NCBI RefSeq assembly: GCF_021502725.1
Contig: NZ_JAKFFS010000006.1
Location: forward strand, 186,001-250,000
Length of the DNA: 64,000 bases
DNA from: Dyadobacter sp. CY345
GTDB taxonomy: Bacteria > Bacteroidota > Bacteroidia > Cytophagales > Spirosomataceae
Reading direction: 5' to 3'
Of this stretch, positions 17,661 to 26,654 are shown one piece after another. The notes below the pieces were generated by a model that searched no databases, had not been told where the DNA came from, and saw nothing but the letters and a program-made list of their open reading frames with translations. Position 1 is the stretch's first letter, and each line of letters opens with the position of its first letter. The position numbers and the translations under genes were made by a program.

Positions 17661-18914
17661 ATGAGAATTTTAATATACGGGATAAACTATGCCCCGGAGC
17701 TTACCGGAATCGGTAAGTATACCGGTGAAATGGCCTCCTGGCTTGCGGGCCAGGGCCATGACGTTTCGGTCGTCACCGCCATGCCTTACTATCCGGAATG
17801 GGAGGTTCATAAATCATATAAGGGGAAATTGTGGCATAAGGAAATCCTGAATGGCGTTAAAGTTTATCGCTGCCCACTGTATGTCCCGAAAAATGTTACT
17901 TCTCTGAAAAGAATCATTCACGAGTTTTCGTTTCTAGCGAGCATACTGCCGATTTGGTTTTTGACGCTTTTTCAGCAAAAATATGACGTCGTGTTTTGTA
18001 TCAGCCCTCCTTTTCACCTGGGTCTGCTTCCACTGTTGTATTCCAAAATCAGAGGATCAAAATTCATCAACCACATACAGGATTTGCAGGTTGATGCGGC
18101 GAAGGATCTGGGCATGATCAAAAACAAGCGCTTTCTGGATATCATGTTCAGTACTGAAAAATACATTTTTGATACCGGCGATTTTGTGTCTACCATCAGT
18201 ACCGGTATGCAAAGAAAGATCAGCGAAAAATACATTGAGGAGGATAAATTGTTTCTTTTCCCGAACTGGGTGGACGAAAATGCCATTTATCCGCTAACCA
18301 AAGATCAGTCGCTGAGAAGAGAGTTTGGCATAAACAATGACGACAAGATCATTTTGTATTCCGGTAATCTGGGCGAGAAACAGGGACTGGAAATCATCAT
18401 CGAGGTTGCCCGGTCGTTTACAAAGAGAAAAGACGTTCATTTTATCATTTCAGGAACGGGTGGCGGAAAGGAACGGCTTATTAAAATGGCGGAGGACCAC
18501 AATTTGAAAAACATCAAATTTTATCCGCTTCAACCTTATGAAAAACTTTCTGCTTTGCTGGCCATGGCTGACATCCATTTAGTATTGCAAAAAAAGTCGG
18601 CATCCGATCTGGTCATGCCATCCAAACTGACGGGCATTCTGGCCGCCGCTGGCTGTGCGCTGGTGACCGCGCCTCCGGGGACGTCCTTATATCACATTAT
18701 CCACCGCCATCAGATGGGGATCCTGGTGGAACCGGAATCCGCCGAGGCACTTCGGGAAGGCATAGAAAACGCGCTGTCGATGAACCTGGATGTGGTGCGC
18801 AATAATGCGAGGCGTTATGCAGAAAAATATCTGAGCAAAAACGGGATACTTCGGGAATTCGAAGAAAAACTAGCTACAATCCGTGAACAAAAGCCAGAGT
18901 TCGTAATACGATGA
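17661..18914 (+). CDS. wcaI: WcaI-type colanic-acid-like glycosyltransferase (GT4)
   Basis: 417 residues. The N-terminus GINYAPELTGIGKYTGEMA, followed by AMPYYPEWEVH and RCPLYVPKNVTSLKRI, is characteristic of the WcaI/WbuB family. The C-terminal half has ILYSGNLGEKQGLEIIIE and the donor-binding region ending VMPSKLTGILAAAGCALV. The gene is GC-richer than the preceding block (38 G+C in bases 18601-18660 by hand count). It is coupled to the following YjbH-type gene by an ATGA overlap. Donor sugar not determined. Confidence 0.88.
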   Translation: MRILIYGINYAPELTGIGKYTGEMASWLAGQGHDVSVVTAMPYYPEWEVHKSYKGKLWHKEILNGVKVYRCPLYVPKNVTSLKRIIHEFSFLASILPIWFLTLFQQKYDVVFCISPPFHLGLLPLLYSKIRGSKFINHIQDLQVDAAKDLGMIKNKRFLDIMFSTEKYIFDTGDFVSTISTGMQRKISEKYIEEDKLFLFPNWVDENAIYPLTKDQSLRREFGINNDDKIILYSGNLGEKQGLEIIIEVARSFTKRKDVHFIISGTGGGKERLIKMAEDHNLKNIKFYPLQPYEKLSALLAMADIHLVLQKKSASDLVMPSKLTGILAAAGCALVTAPPGTSLYHIIHRHQMGILVEPESAEALREGIENALSMNLDVVRNNARRYAEKYLSKNGILREFEEKLATIREQKPEFVIR

Positions 18915-19783
18915 ACCCCTACCCATTTATGATAAAAATTTATAGGTCAAAAGGCAAGACGATCAGGAAAGCAGGAGTGATATTTTTCCTGTTATCATGT
19001 TTCTCCATGCAGCTAGCAAAGGCACAGATCAACCTTTCCGGAAAACCAGGGCTTATTTATACGCCCAGCGCAGTGGAAAGTCCGGATGGACAATTTCGTT
19101 TTGGATACAATTACAATCCAATCAAATACGCCCTGCGCGGACGGGGCCGAAATCCGGAACGTATTATTTATGCCAATGTGACAATCCTTAAAAGGCTGGA
19201 AATCAATGTGAATTTACTTCAAATGATCAGTACGGATAATAGCAAGGTAAAGGAAGCATTAGGCGACCGGCAGCTGGATTTACGTTATCTTATTTTGAAA
19301 GAAAAGAAAAACCAGCCCTCACTGGCCGTGGTCATTACAACACCTTTTACCATCGACGGTGCAATGCTGACGCATGCGATTGTGACGACCAAAAATTTCG
19401 TTCTTTCACCGGCGCTAAGACTGGAAACCAGTATTGGGTATGGAAGTCCCTATTATTTGTATCGGGATGTAAGCAATCTGAGCAATTCGGGAATGCTGTC
19501 GGGATTTGAATGGCAAAAGAAAAGTGAGGACCGCTATAAAAATCATTATCTGGAAGGTCCGTTCGGAGGTGCTGTGCTTCACTTTAAAAATGTGGGCGGA
19601 ATCATGGCCGAATATGATGCCAATAACATCAACGTAGGTTTATATGCCAAATTTTTCAAAAGCTGGACTGTCCAGGCCGGATTGTTAAATGGTGACCAGA
19701 TCACCTTCGGAACCTCCTATGCATTGTCCCTTATCAAACCTTCGAAACGTTTAAAAAAGCAAAAAGATGAAGATAAAAAATAA
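18911..19783 (+). CDS. YjbH-type outer-membrane protein, N-terminal half
   Basis: 290 residues. A signal peptide (hydrophobic stretch AGVIFFLLSCFSMQLAKA) precedes INLSGKPGLIYTPSAVESPDG, which matches the start of the YjbH exopolysaccharide outer-membrane family (the LPGLI.TPSAR...DG pattern). The remainder alternates like a beta-barrel. YjbH itself is near 700 residues; this protein stops at 290, and the next gene carries features of the missing half. The start overlaps the WcaI-type stop as ATGA; a second Met six codons later is also possible. It probably helps exopolysaccharide cross the outer membrane. Confidence 0.8.
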   Translation: MNPYPFMIKIYRSKGKTIRKAGVIFFLLSCFSMQLAKAQINLSGKPGLIYTPSAVESPDGQFRFGYNYNPIKYALRGRGRNPERIIYANVTILKRLEINVNLLQMISTDNSKVKEALGDRQLDLRYLILKEKKNQPSLAVVITTPFTIDGAMLTHAIVTTKNFVLSPALRLETSIGYGSPYYLYRDVSNLSNSGMLSGFEWQKKSEDRYKNHYLEGPFGGAVLHFKNVGGIMAEYDANNINVGLYAKFFKSWTVQAGLLNGDQITFGTSYALSLIKPSKRLKKQKDEDKK

Positions 19784-20912
19784 TATACTCGCCTTTTTGC
19801 TTGTGATTTTGTCCTTTTCAGTTTCCATTGCACAGGACAAAAACGAAAAATATTCTCCTGAACGGTTGAAAGCGGATTATGAGAATATTCATACGATTGA
19901 CAAAAAGATTTTTTATGAACAACGTTTGTTCAGGAACCCTTTTATTGGATTGTTTGAGATAGACAGAATCGCAGGTGACACTTCCACGAATGAATATGTG
20001 CCCATGTTTCAGGGAATGCCCGTTGGTGTGTACAGAAAAGACAATTCGATTCATTATTCCCCACTTTCTGCAAAAACACGTGAGGAATACTTTAAAAAAA
20101 ATTCCTCATTCCCTTTACAAAAAAAATACAAATTTGACTTTTGGATACAGCCGTATTTTGCCGCCGTTTTTGGCAATTTTGAAAGGCCGGTGCAGAGTAA
20201 TACGAGCGTTGCCCTTCATACCCAGTTCTATATATGGCCAGGCCTGTCACTTTCCACTGGAATTTTGTTTCCGATCATTAACCAGATGGACAGCAGGCCG
20301 AAAATTATCCGCCCCGCCCCGACCTATCTGAACCAGTTTTATGCACGAGGAAATCATTTCATCAGTGCTACGGCAGGATTATTTAACAATGATCAATATG
20401 GCTTGAATGTTCAATACAGGCATGCAGATCTGGGTAAACCGTTTTCTTATGGCGTTGAAGCAGGTTTCACGGGTTATTATTATTATCCCAGAGGTGGCAT
20501 TTATATTGAAAATCCTGATCAGCTTCTGTTTCTTGTTGATGCTGCCTATCGGTTCAGAGGTCCGGACCTAACTTTGAAACTTTCCGGCGGGCAATTCCTT
20601 TGGTCAGATAAGGGGGTAAGATTTGATTTCATGCGACAATTCACCAATGTAGAGATTGGCGTGTATGCCACGAAAACGCAAAACGGATCTACGGTAGGTT
20701 TTAATTTCGCGGTTCCGATTCCACCGGGAAAAATTGCGCAGGGCAAACGCGCACGTCTTCGCACGACGGATGAATTCCGCTGGGAGTACACCTATACCAG
20801 GGGATACCGGATCGGTGAGCGTTACCGTTTAGGCTATCAGTTGGATCAAAAGTTGAGACAATATCATCAGGATTATCTGAACCAGCAGATGCAACGTCTT
20901 GACAACAAATAG
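19767..20912 (+). CDS. YjbH-type outer-membrane protein, C-terminal half
   Basis: 381 residues with its own signal peptide (ILAFLLVILSFSVSIAQ). FYIWPGLSLSTGILFPI, FSYGVEAGFTGYYYY and SDKGVRFDFMRQFTNVEIGV resemble the second half of YjbH (wpGl.lsg, ..G.e..., .DkGa.levsRrf..g..vG), and it ends in a basic tail. It overlaps the preceding gene by 17 nt, so both halves are translated together. I infer that the two exported chains form one functional outer-membrane assembly; the first ~110 residues are not recognised. Confidence 0.65.
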   Translation: MKIKNNILAFLLVILSFSVSIAQDKNEKYSPERLKADYENIHTIDKKIFYEQRLFRNPFIGLFEIDRIAGDTSTNEYVPMFQGMPVGVYRKDNSIHYSPLSAKTREEYFKKNSSFPLQKKYKFDFWIQPYFAAVFGNFERPVQSNTSVALHTQFYIWPGLSLSTGILFPIINQMDSRPKIIRPAPTYLNQFYARGNHFISATAGLFNNDQYGLNVQYRHADLGKPFSYGVEAGFTGYYYYPRGGIYIENPDQLLFLVDAAYRFRGPDLTLKLSGGQFLWSDKGVRFDFMRQFTNVEIGVYATKTQNGSTVGFNFAVPIPPGKIAQGKRARLRTTDEFRWEYTYTRGYRIGERYRLGYQLDQKLRQYHQDYLNQQMQRLDNK

Positions 20913-20951
20913 CAAGTAGAATAATTTAGCAAACCGGCACCAACTTAATTC

Positions 20952-20999
20952 AATTTGAAAAGTAGTACAAAAAGAAGAATCACTGGTGCTTTTCAACTT
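20952..20999 (+). terminator. Possible terminator after the YjbH pair
   Basis: AATTTGAAAAG (20952-20962) can pair with CTTTTCAACTT (20989-20999), 10 of 11 positions, and a T-rich stretch (ACTTTTATTG) follows. A competing GCACCA/TGGTGC pairing overlaps it. Confidence 0.35.
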
Positions 21000-21221
21000 A
21001 CTTTTATTGTAATTACTTAATAATCAAATATATGCAAAATATAACAATATACGGCATTGTGAAATTAGTTAGATATGTTGTAAACTTGTTATAATTATGA
21101 ACTACATGAACCATAAAATAAGTTCTACAAATAAATTTCAGTATATTTGATGGATCTTTTTAAGTTTGTGTAGTAAGATTGGTTAAAAGTATAAATTTTG
21201 ACCCGTCCTGATAAGGAAAAT

Positions 21222-21233
21222 ACTCAACGTTAT
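21222..21233 (+). promoter_or_regulatory. ACTCAACGTTAT leader box upstream of the first wcaJ-type gene
   Basis: The full-length version of the box, ending 10 nt before the start codon. Identical in all 12 bases to the minus-strand copy at 53054-53065. Confidence 0.45.
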
Positions 21234-21243
21234 ACTATAAACT

Positions 21244-22608
21244 ATGAAAAATCGCTATCCTGGGCTTCTTCCCAAGGCTCATCTGTGGACGGACCTCGTC
21301 CTGCTTAATGCTGCTTTTCTTTTTGCGTATTCTGTGAGATTTGGAGACCTTACAGACCTATTTAAGAATCAATATGTGAATTTGCTCCTGGTTGCAAATC
21401 TTCTTTGGGTTTTCACCATCTATGTTTTCAAAACGTATTTCTTTACCAGACTTTCCTACAATTTTAACAATCAGATCGTCAATTTATTCAAGGCTGCATT
21501 AGCACATGCTGCCGCGATCATGGCTTTTTTGTATCTGACAAAAGAAGGTGACGCCTATTCGCGCCAGCAGGTGATGATGACTTATGGTTCATTTCTTGTC
21601 CTTGCATTTGCTGTCAGAGCTGCCACAGTCGCTTCACTGAAACTTTATCGTCAGGCAGGATATAATTATAACCGTTATGCCATCGTGGGCAAGGGCGAAC
21701 TGGCCTCACTGATCCGCAACTTTTACAATGACAAAAAAGATCTGGGTTACCGGTTCTGCGGATCGTATGAATTTGGAAACGAAACCGATGAGCTGAGAAA
21801 CCTTGAATCTTTGATGGGTGATCAAAAACTGGATTATGTTTATTGCTGCCTATCTGATATGACAGACGAACAAGTTCGTGGCGTTATCAAACTTGGGGAA
21901 AGGCAGAAAACGCAGGTACGCCTGGTTCCGGATTTCAGAGGTTTCATGACGAATATGGCTACGATCGAGTACCATGACATGTATCCTATTATACAGGTTA
22001 ATACCAAACCATTTTCAAGTGTCAACGAACAGACGCTGAAACGCTCCTTTGACCTGATCTTTTCAAGCATTGTGATGATCCTCGGTGCTCCTGTTTTTAT
22101 CGGTGTAATGCTGGCTGTGAAAATCACTTCTCCGGGTCCCATATTCTACCGCCAGAAACGCTGCGGACAGTGGGGCGAAATGTTTGAGATTTACAAATTC
22201 CGAAGCATGTGTGTCAATGCGGATCAGATGGGACAACATTCGACAGGCGCGACGGATAAACGTATTACACCGATCGGAAGGATCCTGCGCAAATCCAGAC
22301 TTGACGAATTGCCTCAATTCTTCAACGTAATTAAAGGAGATATGTCTGTGGTTGGTCCTCGTCCTTTGTATAAATATGATGTGGACATGCTGATGGAAGC
22401 TGAGCCTCATGATTTTCAAAGATTGCTGACAGTGAAACCGGGTATCACATCTATCGGTCAGATCAATGTAGGATACGCGGACACGGTCGCTAAAAATGTA
22501 GAACGTCTGAAATACGACCTGCAATACCTTAAATCTTACAGTGTCCTTGACGACATCAACCTGATTTTCAAGACCATGCAGGTGATGGTACTGGGCAGGG
22601 GCCAATGA
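21244..22608 (+). CDS. wcaJ: WcaJ-type undecaprenyl-phosphate sugar-1-phosphate transferase (left module)
   Basis: Starts repeat-unit assembly by moving a hexose-1-phosphate onto undecaprenyl phosphate. 454 residues: four to five N-terminal transmembrane segments, a central nucleotide-binding-like domain (RYAIVGKGELASLI), a further membrane helix near residue 275, and the catalytic bacterial sugar transferase domain with SPGPIFYRQKRCGQWG, YKFRSM, RKSRLDELPQFFNV and SVVGPRP. The paralogue at 47618 has exactly the same length and a nearly identical catalytic half. A glucose-1-phosphate donor is likely by family but not proven. Confidence 0.92.
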   Translation: MKNRYPGLLPKAHLWTDLVLLNAAFLFAYSVRFGDLTDLFKNQYVNLLLVANLLWVFTIYVFKTYFFTRLSYNFNNQIVNLFKAALAHAAAIMAFLYLTKEGDAYSRQQVMMTYGSFLVLAFAVRAATVASLKLYRQAGYNYNRYAIVGKGELASLIRNFYNDKKDLGYRFCGSYEFGNETDELRNLESLMGDQKLDYVYCCLSDMTDEQVRGVIKLGERQKTQVRLVPDFRGFMTNMATIEYHDMYPIIQVNTKPFSSVNEQTLKRSFDLIFSSIVMILGAPVFIGVMLAVKITSPGPIFYRQKRCGQWGEMFEIYKFRSMCVNADQMGQHSTGATDKRITPIGRILRKSRLDELPQFFNVIKGDMSVVGPRPLYKYDVDMLMEAEPHDFQRLLTVKPGITSIGQINVGYADTVAKNVERLKYDLQYLKSYSVLDDINLIFKTMQVMVLGRGQ

Positions 22609-22721
22609 TAAATTCAGGACATTTTGCCATATAAGTATTTACCTCCGCAGTGTTTTGAACCTTGTATTTATGTATATAAATAATGTAAACTATTAATTCC
22701 ACAAATCAATTTTTACTCACA

Positions 22722-23795
22722 ATGAAAAAACGTACAATCAAATTAGCAGTATTGAGTCTGATGATGACTGCGATGCTGTTCAACTGTAAGAAGGATGACG
22801 AGCCGACTGATCCAAAGACTCCTTCAACAGAAACCACGCAAGCGTTAAACGCGATTACGTTACCAGCTCAGACATTAATTGAGCCTGCAGCGGTTCAATC
22901 AACTCCTGCAAGCATTGAAGCTTCTGCGAAAGCAACAGAGGTTAGCGGAGCACTTGGAAATATCGCCAGCACAGGAGTTGTCCCTGCAAGCGTAACTACA
23001 GCAGCTTCTGACGTGAGCGGAGCACTTTCTCAAGACGAGATCAACACTTTGAACAGTGTTAACGCTGAAACGATTTCAGCAGTAGCTGGTGGCGGAGAGC
23101 TTTCCCCTGCACTTGCGGCCATTCTGGATAAAGTAATGGCAAATCCCGCACTTGCTGCGTATTTGCCTAAGTTCAATTTCCCAACAGTTAATGGCGTTGC
23201 TGTTAGAGGGGCTAAGAAAACCACTTCAACTGTTACGGCCAGCGGAGCACGTACTTCCGGAACTGATGCTGTTGAAAAAGTAGAAGGTGTATTGGTTGAC
23301 GATGCTTGTATCACAGCTGCAAACACTTTGTTCAATACTGCAAAAGCAAGACTTGATGCTTCAAAAGCTACAGAAGATGCAAAAGTAGCTACAAAATATG
23401 CTGCTGATATTGCACCTATCGCTGCGGCGCAAACTGCGTGTACAGACGGTTTGACTGCTACTTATGCAGGTTACAGAACAAGTGCACAGCAAATTGGTGC
23501 TGATGCTAACGCAGCTTTGGATGCTGCACAAGGAGTGTTGGGCTCAAACTATGCTTTGTTGAAAGCACTGGTTAGCATTCAGGTTCTTGGTACACTGGCC
23601 TCGATCAATGAACTGGAAGCTGCTGACCGTCAGGCATGTATTGCAAAAGCTGCTGCTGCAACTACAAATGCTCAGGCTGCAAGAGATGCAAACATTGCAC
23701 AAGTAAATGCAGCATATACAACTGCACTTGCCGAAGCAACAAGATTACAAGGTGAGGCAATCAGAAGCTGCCATAACCAAGGCGGAGGAAACTAA
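22722..23795 (+). CDS. Ala-rich putative lipoprotein of unknown function
   Basis: 357 residues. The N-terminus is a lipoprotein signal (MKKRTIKLAVLSLMMTAMLF, then lipobox LFNC with Cys near residue 22) followed by KKDDEPTDP, a spacer typical of Bacteroidota surface lipoproteins. The mature part is dominated by Ala, Thr and Ser and appears helical or coiled-coil in the C-terminal 150 residues (many A-K-A and A-T-N runs). It has three or four other Cys (for example DDACITA, AQTACTDG, RQACIAKA, IRSCHNQ) that could form disulfides. I do not recognise the family. It lies between the wcaJ-type gene and its own strong terminator, so a surface or structural role with the polysaccharide is possible. 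Confidence 0.85.
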   Translation: MKKRTIKLAVLSLMMTAMLFNCKKDDEPTDPKTPSTETTQALNAITLPAQTLIEPAAVQSTPASIEASAKATEVSGALGNIASTGVVPASVTTAASDVSGALSQDEINTLNSVNAETISAVAGGGELSPALAAILDKVMANPALAAYLPKFNFPTVNGVAVRGAKKTTSTVTASGARTSGTDAVEKVEGVLVDDACITAANTLFNTAKARLDASKATEDAKVATKYAADIAPIAAAQTACTDGLTATYAGYRTSAQQIGADANAALDAAQGVLGSNYALLKALVSIQVLGTLASINELEAADRQACIAKAAAATTNAQAARDANIAQVNAAYTTALAEATRLQGEAIRSCHNQGGGN

Positions 23796-23818
23796 GAAAC
23801 ACGTTTTCACATACTATG

Positions 23819-23856
23819 CCGGTAACACATCCATCAGGATTGTTACCGGTTTTTTT
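23819..23856 (+). terminator. Rho-independent terminator
   Basis: A perfect 9-bp stem, CCGGTAACA (23819-23827) and TGTTACCGG (23841-23849), with a 13-nt loop, is followed directly by seven T. It lies 23 nt after the lipoprotein stop. The clearest intrinsic terminator in the window. Confidence 0.85.
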
Positions 23857-23877
23857 ATATTCAGGAGAAACTATTCC

Positions 23878-23885
23878 TATCTTTG
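23878..23885 (+). promoter_or_regulatory. Candidate Bacteroidota -7 element upstream of rfbD
   Basis: TATCTTTG matches the TAnnTTTG -7 consensus of the Bacteroidota primary sigma factor and would place transcription start about 18 nt before the ATG at 23910. No good TTTG lies 19-21 nt upstream (only a T run from the terminator), so the match is partial. Confidence 0.4.
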
Positions 23886-23909
23886 AAAATCAATTATTAA
23901 CACGATCAG

Positions 23910-24761
23910 ATGAAAATTGTAGTTTTAGGAGCGTCAGGACAGCTAGGAAATTGCCTGAAAAAAGTAGCGGAAGAAACGGGTATCTCCGACATCTCTTTCC
24001 CATCAGAAAAAGACGGAAATATCCTGGAACCTGAACTTTTGAATCTTTTATTTCAAAAAGAAAAACCTGAATTTGTCATCAACTGCGCGGCCTATACTGC
24101 GGTGGATAAGGCCGAGGACGAGATTGATATTTGCAGAAAAGTAAACCGTGACGGAGCAGAAAATATTGCGAAGGCTTGCCAGCAACATGACGCGACGCTT
24201 ATTCATGTCTCTACCGATTTTGTATTTAAAGGAAATGTTCCTCAGCTATTATCCGAAACGGATTCTGCGGAACCTGAAAATATATATGGCCTGACAAAAC
24301 TGGAAGGTGAAGAAGCAATTGCCGCTGTACTTACAAAACATTTTACCCTGCGCACTAGCTGGCTCTATTCTGAGTTCGGAAATAATTTTGTTAAAACCAT
24401 GCTTCGTCTTGGTAAAGAACGCGACGAACTGGGCGTGATCATCGATCAGGCAGGTTCACCCACTTATGCAATTGATCTTGCCGGAGCCATTTTTAATATC
24501 ATCAATTCCGGAAGTTCCGAATATGGCATTTATCATTACAGCAATGAAGGCGTAACTTCCTGGTTTGATTTTGCCAAAACGATCTTCGCAATTAGTAATA
24601 CTGACGTTTATGTCAAACCTGTAAAAACGGTTGAATATGTTACGAAGGCGGTCAGACCGGCGTATTCGGTGATGGATAAATCCAAGATAAAAAATACTTT
24701 CGGGATCAAAATTCCTTATTGGACTGATAGTTTGAAAGTTTGTATTTCCCGACTTTCATAA
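23910..24761 (+). CDS. rfbD: dTDP-4-dehydrorhamnose reductase
   Basis: Last step of dTDP-L-rhamnose synthesis. 283 residues, normal length. The nucleotide-binding motif GASGQLG is at residues 7-13; VINCAAYTAVDKAEDE, STDFVFKG and catalytic YGLTKLEGE are family hallmarks, as is the RPAYSVMDKSKI segment near the end. The rfbA, rfbB and rfbC partners are not in this window, so the rest of the pathway must lie elsewhere. It has its own terminator upstream and a large hairpin downstream, so it appears to be transcribed separately. Confidence 0.93.
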   Translation: MKIVVLGASGQLGNCLKKVAEETGISDISFPSEKDGNILEPELLNLLFQKEKPEFVINCAAYTAVDKAEDEIDICRKVNRDGAENIAKACQQHDATLIHVSTDFVFKGNVPQLLSETDSAEPENIYGLTKLEGEEAIAAVLTKHFTLRTSWLYSEFGNNFVKTMLRLGKERDELGVIIDQAGSPTYAIDLAGAIFNIINSGSSEYGIYHYSNEGVTSWFDFAKTIFAISNTDVYVKPVKTVEYVTKAVRPAYSVMDKSKIKNTFGIKIPYWTDSLKVCISRLS

Positions 24762-24767
24762 CTGAAT

Positions 24768-24811
24768 AAATATCAATGCCGCAGTCTGAAATTCCTGTGG
24801 CGTTGGTATTT
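24768..24811 (+). terminator. Hairpin at the rfbD end (convergent junction)
   Basis: Bases 24768-24784 can pair with 24795-24811 as a 17-bp stem including three G-U pairs, with a 10-nt loop. The G-U pairs exist only in plus-strand RNA, so it should act on the rfbD transcript. No long T run follows. Confidence 0.5.
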
Positions 24812-24818
24812 CCATTAG

Positions 24819-26654
24819 TTATCTCTGCAAAATGATAGTTCCGCGCCTGGTGAACTCGTGCCCGCGGGCATTTTTATATTCCAGGATGTAAGTATAAGCT
24901 CCGGTCATGGCGTCCATGCCATTGATTTTTCCGTCCCAATGCATTTCCGTCTTCTCCTTTAGATAGACCACTTCCCCCCAACGGTCATAAATTTTAAGCT
25001 TTACCCCTTCCCCATCTGATATGATAACATCGAATGTATCATTGATTCGATCTCCGTTTGGTGTAAAAATATCCGGAACAAATATGGTTGCATCACAAAT
25101 CCCAAAATCTACTTCCAATTTCTTTTCTACATAACAGGATGGATCACTTTCATCCAATACCTTAACAAAATATACATGCTGGCCCGATCCTGACACCTGT
25201 ACTTTTAGCTCATTCTCGTTTTCTCCAGATATACCATTTCCGGTCCAGATCACTTTCGAATTAGCCCGAGCTGACAATTCTAATAGTCCACATTCCAAAG
25301 CAGACCAACCAGCAGAAATCTCAAGAATTTTAACTTTTACCTCTTCTGAACTCACCGGCTTATCAGAACATTTGTCCTGCATTGTGACAGTATAGTTTCC
25401 CGAACTCATTGGCTTATACGTTCTGGAATCAGCACCTTTAATTTCCTGCTTTCCGTTGTACCATTGAAAGGTACTTTTTGATAAAAGCGTATTGGTTTCG
25501 GCGACAAGCGTGACATCATTGCATAGTTTCTTTTCCAGGATTGAAACAACAGGTTCAATTTCGACAGGCGCCACTGAAAAATTGGGAAGCCCCATGCTGC
25601 TGGTACCGTATGGCAATTCAAAACCATCATTAACAAAGGAACACTTTGATCCTTTCAAGTCCGGATTATTGACGACACCTAAATATTTAAGACCATCTCT
25701 GGCGACATAAATTTTACCGTCGGGCGCTAATTGCATGGCTCCATAGTAGGATTCAGAGGGTCGTCCTATTTCGGTTTTTGAAGCAATGATTTTTCGAGCA
25801 TCCATCACAGATACATCAAGTTGAAATATAGGACGCCCGACATTCACGGTTTCACTAACATAAATAAAATTTCCATTGGGGGAAAATTCCAGTCCATAGG
25901 CCGACAGGAAATCATTGTGCCTGACTGAAATCGGATTGGAGAGAGTACCTGAACTATTATCAAAATTAAACAATTGATATTCTCCTTTGCCGTAGACTGC
26001 CATGGCCAGTTTATCGCCCTGCGGGGAAAATTTCATATTTCCAACCGACTTGTAAAAATCCAGCGGTGTCCCGATTTTGCCTGCAATAGAACTTTTTGTT
26101 ATACCCTTTTCTGTTAGTAAGTAACTTCTAAATGTGCGATTGCCTTTTTCATGTGACAGAATCCAGTAATCCTTTTGATTGCAATGGCGAACAGCAGCCA
26201 GTTTTTCTGTGGAGTTTTCTAAAAGAACAGTTCGAGAAGCAACTCCGCCGCTACCATTATTTAACCTCATGTCAATCGTAACGCAGATTAACTTGGTATA
26301 AGTGGTAAAAACATAATAAATGTTAGAATTTCCTGGCATCGGGATAATTAGCGCTGATTGCGTTGAAGTATCATTTCCACCAAGTTCAACGTCGCCGGAA
26401 ATCAATTTATGTTTCTTGTTCCAAATCCTTATCCCGTCAGTGTAAAGCACCAGTTTACCCAGTTCATCTGCAACGGAAGAACACCCCTCTCTCTGGGTCA
26501 ACTCGTTGTTCGCGATACCTACTGGTCTACCTTTATTGAAATCAATGCCTGCATTATAACCAAAAAACCAAACGTTTGCCCGCTTACTCTCCTGCGCAAA
26601 CACGGTTGGGCTGAATAACAGAACGACGATCAGTAGAATACCAAATCGAAACAT
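24819..26654 (-). CDS. Secreted protein with type IX secretion (gliding motility-associated C-terminal) sorting domain
   Basis: 611 residues. A signal peptide (FGILLIVVLLFSPTVFA) is followed by a region (about 25-370) that repeats beta-propeller-like phrases (KFSPQGDKLAM, EFSPNGNFIYV, QLAPDGKIYVA). Next come an Ig/PKD-like stretch (TFQWYNGKQEIKGA) and a C-terminal domain (about 525-611) with FVPDIFTPNGDRINDTF, KIYDRWGEVVY, WDGKING and GAYTYILEY, the type B sorting signal (CHU_C). The protein is exported by the type IX system and probably surface-attached or released. It converges on rfbD. An ACTCAACGG box precedes it. Role unknown; nothing ties it directly to the glycan. Confidence 0.9.
   Translation of the reverse strand: MFRFGILLIVVLLFSPTVFAQESKRANVWFFGYNAGIDFNKGRPVGIANNELTQREGCSSVADELGKLVLYTDGIRIWNKKHKLISGDVELGGNDTSTQSALIIPMPGNSNIYYVFTTYTKLICVTIDMRLNNGSGGVASRTVLLENSTEKLAAVRHCNQKDYWILSHEKGNRTFRSYLLTEKGITKSSIAGKIGTPLDFYKSVGNMKFSPQGDKLAMAVYGKGEYQLFNFDNSSGTLSNPISVRHNDFLSAYGLEFSPNGNFIYVSETVNVGRPIFQLDVSVMDARKIIASKTEIGRPSESYYGAMQLAPDGKIYVARDGLKYLGVVNNPDLKGSKCSFVNDGFELPYGTSSMGLPNFSVAPVEIEPVVSILEKKLCNDVTLVAETNTLLSKSTFQWYNGKQEIKGADSRTYKPMSSGNYTVTMQDKCSDKPVSSEEVKVKILEISAGWSALECGLLELSARANSKVIWTGNGISGENENELKVQVSGSGQHVYFVKVLDESDPSCYVEKKLEVDFGICDATIFVPDIFTPNGDRINDTFDVIISDGEGVKLKIYDRWGEVVYLKEKTEMHWDGKINGMDAMTGAYTYILEYKNARGHEFTRRGTIILQR

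Larger units (their letters stand above)
20913..21243 (+). other. 331-bp gap before the first wcaJ-type gene
   Basis: AT-rich, no credible ORF. It holds a possible terminator at 20952-20999, a -7-like TATATTTG at 21142-21149 without a clear upstream TTTG, and an ACTCAACGTTAT box at 21222-21233. It probably contains the promoter of the following gene. Confidence 0.5.

Noticed and set aside
22063-22605. Long antisense ORF (180 codons) opposite the first wcaJ-type gene
   Set aside because: It lies fully inside a well-supported gene and has no recognisable domain or signal; a frame shadow.
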